Shown: positions 60,885 to 64,000 of the stretch, in pieces | Layout of the letters: the number at the start of each line of letters is the position of its first letter | Numbering within the stretch: the first letter of the stretch is position 1 | Source: Leptotrichia wadei | GTDB lineage: Bacteria; Fusobacteriota; Fusobacteriia; Fusobacteriales; Leptotrichiaceae | Direction of reading: 5' to 3' | Length of the DNA: 64,000 nt | Assembly (NCBI RefSeq): GCF_007990545.2 | Contig: NZ_AP019829.2 | Location: 806,001 to 870,000 of the forward strand | Made by a program: the position numbers and the translations under genes | Notes under the pieces: generated by a model | Told to the model about the DNA's origin: nothing | The model's input: the letters and a program-made list of their open reading frames with translations, nothing else | Databases searched by the model: none

Positions 60885-61340
60885 ATGCAAAGGGAAGAAT
60901 ATCTTGATCAATATATGAAATTTAATATTTCAAAAAAAGAAGAAAGAAAATGGTTAAAAGAAAAAGTAGAAAAAATATTATCAAAAATGAGCGAAATAAA
61001 GAATATAAACTTAAAATATGATAAGTACTGGAATATTCTATATATATTAACTAAAACTTTAGAAGATAATCATCTTTTGGATAAAACAATAAGTGCGTTT
61101 GAAAAAGATTTAAAATATCTAGATATATTTTCAATTAACATGATATTGGAAATGATTCGTGATAATAAAAAAATATGGAAAAATTTTAAAAAGAAATTAA
61201 AAAAAATAATACAAAATAATGATATAAGTAAAAATGAAATTATATCGAAAGAACATAATAAATTAAATGGAACTCAGTTTTTGACAGAAGATGAAGTAAT
61301 AAAAAGATATAGAGAAATTTTATCTAAATTACAAAGTTAA
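60885..61340 (+). CDS. Putative immunity protein for the upstream toxin remnant
   Basis: A 151-residue helical, lysine-rich protein. The first ATG is at 60885 but the frame is open from about 60798 and the upstream codons read ESGETIIKDYNEAKKIF, which look like the genuine N-terminus without a start codon. The gene therefore seems to have lost its start, probably by a deletion joining it to the toxin remnant. It contains FNISKKEERKWLKEK and a C-terminal LTEDEVIKRYREIL. Assignment as immunity is from position. Confidence 0.45.
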   Translation: MQREEYLDQYMKFNISKKEERKWLKEKVEKILSKMSEIKNINLKYDKYWNILYILTKTLEDNHLLDKTISAFEKDLKYLDIFSINMILEMIRDNKKIWKNFKKKLKKIIQNNDISKNEIISKEHNKLNGTQFLTEDEVIKRYREILSKLQS

Positions 61341-61379
61341 ATATTAAAATTTTTTTTACACATAATAAAAAATAACATA

Positions 61380-62231
61380 ATCGTCGCTACAAGAAAAGGA
61401 GCGACAGTTCTTGAAGAAGGATCTGAATCTATAGGAAATATTAATAATAGGACTCATAGCAGTTTAAATAATTTACATAGATCTACAGTGAAAAAAAGTT
61501 ACACATTAAATTCAGAAAAATCAAATTGGAAATTTAAACCAGAAATTCCAAGAACAGCAGTGAAAAATTCTGAGGGTAATTATACATTAGGTAGAGGTAA
61601 TGAGTGGAGCGTAAATAATACTGTAACTTCTGTGAAACGAATATCTGAAAATCAAAATAATATTTATAATGTTGAGTTGAATAACGGAATGACACCAGGT
61701 TATACTTTGATTAGAAAGAGTGACATTAAAGTTACTGCTAATGAAAATAAAATAAATAATCATAACGAAACTTGGGAATTAAGAATGGAAAGCAGATATA
61801 AAAATAGTCCTATTTTTGGTTGCCATACAATAGAATGTATGAAAAATATTTTAAAAGAGCATCCTGAAATACAATTTAATGTTAAAGAAGTAAGTAATGG
61901 AGTTAAGAGCGTTAAATATAGAGTACCAAGAAGAAATTCTGCCCAAGCAACAGAACAGAATAATGGTGTTGTGGAATATAGAGAATTTGTAAAAAATCCT
62001 AAAACAGTATACGACACTAGGATATACAAAACGGAAGATTTAACTAAACAAGTTATTAATGAAGTTAAAAATGTTATAACACCAAATGATATTCAACGAG
62101 CATATAGTAATCCAAATTACAATGTCCATTTGGATATAAAAATTAATAATCAAAAAATAAGAGTTAATATAAAATTTGATGCTTCAACAGGGGGAATAGA
62201 AATAGATGGGTACTATTTTCACGGAAATTAA
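61380..62231 (+). pseudogene. Orphan CDI-type toxin C-terminus without start
   Basis: Open from 61341. It reads ATRKGATVLEEGSES, then RTHSSLNNLHRS, and from 61488 a 247-residue domain with GNEWSVNNTVTSVKRI, NNGMTPGYTLIRKSD and a C-terminal VHLDIKINNQKIRVNIKFD...GYYFHGN. The first blocks resemble the junction before CdiA-type toxins. The GTG at 61488 lacks a ribosome site. The domain itself is intact and could still be a reservoir module for recombination. A large candidate immunity gene follows 24 bases later. Confidence 0.6.
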
Positions 62232-62255
62232 ATAGGAAAAAGAAAGTGAAAAGAC

Positions 62256-63218
62256 ATGAAAATCAAAAAAATAAGAACCGATAGTTATTCAATATTAAAA
62301 ATAAGTAAATATGATTTTTTAGTAAAATTGATTAAGGAAATAGGAAATTTTCCATATGTAGTTTCAAATATATACGAAGATAATTCAACAAAAACTACAA
62401 TAGTTGAAGATCAGGGTATGTATATTAATAATGGCTGGAATGAAACCGATGAAACAGCATTATATATTTCTGAGTATAATTCTGATAGTGAAATTAGAGT
62501 TTATTATGGTTATGAAGAACTTTTTTCTTATTTTTTAATTTACTATTTTGAAAATATCGCTAATTATGCTAACTTAATAAGTTTTGTTGAACAAGAATTG
62601 CATAATTATATAGAATATATGGAAAAATTTAAAAATTTTAGAATAAATGTTGATTTAGAAAATTTATTTAAAAGAGATAAATTAAGAAATTTCTTATTAA
62701 AATATAACGAGAAAGAAAATAAATATAATTTGGAGTTTATTAATTGTTATACAAAATATATAAATTATTGGGATATTAATATAAAAAAGAAATTTTTTTC
62801 TTGTCTTCTTGGAAAAGATAGATTAAAAGAATTTATGCTTAACAAAAAGAGAATTTTTAGAATAAATGGAGTTGATTATTTTCAAATTGAAGAAAAAGAA
62901 AAATATTCTGAAATATATAGAATAGAAATAGAAAATGATATTAAAATAGAATATTATTCAAAAGATTTAGAATATGAAAGTTTTGGAAATGTTGGCTTTT
63001 TATACAAAGAGAAAAATTTTGATATTGAAAATAAAAGTTTAAAAGGTGAGAAATTAAATTTTGAACGATATAGAGATAACAGGGATGAAATGAATGTAGA
63101 AAGAATTTCAAAAGAAGATTTTTTAAAAGAACTTGAAATTATAGTTGATGCCTATAAAAATATTTATAATGATAATGAAGTTCAAGAAATGTTTGAAAAC
63201 TTTAAAGAAAATTTTTAG
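62256..63218 (+). CDS. Candidate immunity protein, 320 aa
   Basis: A 320-residue acidic, strand-rich cytosolic protein with no signal peptide and no known motif (SYFLIYYFENIANY, YNLEFINCYTKYINYWD). The ribosome site is AAAGAAAGTG. It directly follows the orphan toxin domain, the usual place of the cognate immunity gene, though 320 residues is large for one. I do not recognise the family. Very low G+C, even compared with the core genes of the window. Confidence 0.55.
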   Translation: MKIKKIRTDSYSILKISKYDFLVKLIKEIGNFPYVVSNIYEDNSTKTTIVEDQGMYINNGWNETDETALYISEYNSDSEIRVYYGYEELFSYFLIYYFENIANYANLISFVEQELHNYIEYMEKFKNFRINVDLENLFKRDKLRNFLLKYNEKENKYNLEFINCYTKYINYWDINIKKKFFSCLLGKDRLKEFMLNKKRIFRINGVDYFQIEEKEKYSEIYRIEIENDIKIEYYSKDLEYESFGNVGFLYKEKNFDIENKSLKGEKLNFERYRDNRDEMNVERISKEDFLKELEIIVDAYKNIYNDNEVQEMFENFKENF

Positions 63219-63250
63219 ACAAAAATATATTTTTACGACAGGTAGCTTAA

Positions 63251-63499
63251 CACAAGAAAGTTTCTAACAAGATATATCACAGTACAGCCTTCATAAACGA
63301 AAAATCTAATCAGGAATTAATTCAGTATACTAAGGGAGATACTGGAAAAGAGTTAGAACCGTTTACTGTGTCGTATCCCGAACATGGTCAAGGTGGTGCT
63401 TTTCAATTGCTTCCTGTTGATAAAATGGATATAAAATATGATAAATTGGATATTTTACCAAATCCAAGAATAGATTTAATATTAAGAGAAAAGAGGTAA
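63251..63499 (+). pseudogene. Third orphan toxin C-terminus
   Basis: Open from 63251 with no start: HKKVSNKIYHSTAFINEK, then QELIQYTKGDTGKELEPF, YPEHGQGGAFQLLP and LPNPRIDLILREKR. It reads as the last 80 residues of a secreted toxin. A small gene follows four bases after its stop. Confidence 0.5.
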
Positions 63500-63503
63500 C
63501 ATT

Positions 63504-63719
63504 ATGAAAGGTTGGATAGAAGAATATGAAATATTAAGAAAATTTATAGAAAAATATTGCGAAGAACAAGACAAAAATCGTTTGATAGAAATATTAAATA
63601 TGAAAGATAGATTTTTATTTAAATATTTTGTTAATGAATTTTCTAAGTTAAAAATACCGAATAAAATGACAGAAGAAGAATTAAAGGAATATAAAGAAAA
63701 AATTATGATATATATTTAA
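63504..63719 (+). CDS. Small putative immunity protein, 71 aa
   Basis: A 71-residue helical, acidic protein with the ATG five bases after an AGAGG site inside the end of the toxin fragment. WIEEYEILRKFIEKYCEEQDK and LFKYFVNEFSKLKIP show a compact helical bundle. Size, charge and position match immunity proteins of polymorphic toxins. No family recognised. Confidence 0.5.
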   Translation: MKGWIEEYEILRKFIEKYCEEQDKNRLIEILNMKDRFLFKYFVNEFSKLKIPNKMTEEELKEYKEKIMIYI

Positions 63720-63803
63720 AAAATTAGAATTAAGAGTACAAATACAAGGATGTATTAATTATAATCATACATTAGGATAGCCTATTTATGAAGGAGGTAT
63801 AAA

Positions 63804-64000
63804 ATGAAAATGAAATTCTATTATTATATAAGTAAAAATGGAGAATTATGGGGAGAATTCTGTAGTATTATTAACGGAGAAAAATATAATATAGGTTATT
63901 CTGTATTTCTTAGTAGGAAATTAACTGAAATAAAATCTGAGGGAATAGACTATTTTCTAAAAGAAATAGAAAAAATAAAGAATGGTGAAAAAGAATGTGT
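63804..64000 (+). CDS. Hypothetical protein, 3' end outside window
   Basis: Starts at an ATG with AAGGAGG upstream and is still open at base 64000: MKFYYYISKNGELWGEFCS, then strands and a helical segment. About 65 residues visible. Probably another small immunity-type protein of the array. Bases 63720-63803 before it hold no gene. Confidence 0.5.
   Translation, partial: MKMKFYYYISKNGELWGEFCSIINGEKYNIGYSVFLSRKLTEIKSEGIDYFLKEIEKIKNGEKEC

Noticed and set aside
1-64000. CRISPR array or Cas13a locus, as known in Leptotrichia
   Set aside because: No regularly spaced direct repeats or cas genes were found on either strand.

Overview
The window is about 64 kb of very AT-rich bacterial DNA with dense, mostly operonic genes, strong AGGAGG-type ribosome binding sites and Gram-negative-style lipoproteins. 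Protein resemblance, together with fragmented CDI-type toxin modules, DKNYY-repeat proteins and a yjdF-type leader, suggests a member of the Fusobacteriota, most probably Leptotrichia. This is recognition from memory, not a database result.

Layout. 1-5.8 kb (+): the end of mgtE, a small membrane protein, a decayed DUF4272-like gene, pfkA, pyk and recR. 6.0-13.1 kb (-): a seven-gene amino-sugar operon (murQ, a GH4 phospho-glycosidase, lactose/cellobiose-type PTS IIA-IIB-IIC, mupG, murP) that can import and split phosphorylated MurNAc compounds and beta-glycosides. 13.8-23.7 kb (-): an unusual predicted lipid or prenyl biosynthetic cluster (a dikinase laid out like rifampin phosphotransferase, a BtaA-like aminocarboxypropyl transferase, a phytol-kinase/CdsA-like membrane protein, a GNAT, an ANL ligase, a UbiA-like prenyltransferase). 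23.9-26.0 kb (-): metNIQ methionine uptake. 26.2-31.3 kb (+): a three-gene locus of a WYL regulator, a protein with a possible D...QxK nuclease core and a glycine-zipper tail, and an AAA+ ATPase fused to an FGE-like C-type-lectin domain. This is the best candidate for an undescribed conflict system.

31.4-35.7 kb: infC-rpmI-rplT, with infC apparently starting at AUA, then hpt and rsmA. The intergenic regions here hold three candidate small RNAs, each with a near-consensus promoter and a terminator-like end. 35.8-40.7 kb (+): efeO-efeB-efeU iron uptake with its own tatC-tatA for the Tat-exported peroxidase. 40.8-51.9 kb: housekeeping genes (ttcA, khpA, thioesterase, rpiB, HIT protein, SpoU methyltransferase, nfo), two DKNYY-repeat proteins, and a BRO-N protein next to a TfoX-N protein.

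51.9-64 kb: accessory DNA. It holds a restriction-modification pair whose nuclease carries an in-frame amber codon, a tandemly duplicated nitroreductase-lipoprotein block with decayed remnants, a yjdF-type riboswitch with YjdF, a zeta-toxin module with a 57-residue upstream partner, and a graveyard of orphan polymorphic-toxin C-termini alternating with putative immunity genes to the window edge. No rRNA, tRNA, CRISPR array or complete insertion sequence was recognised.
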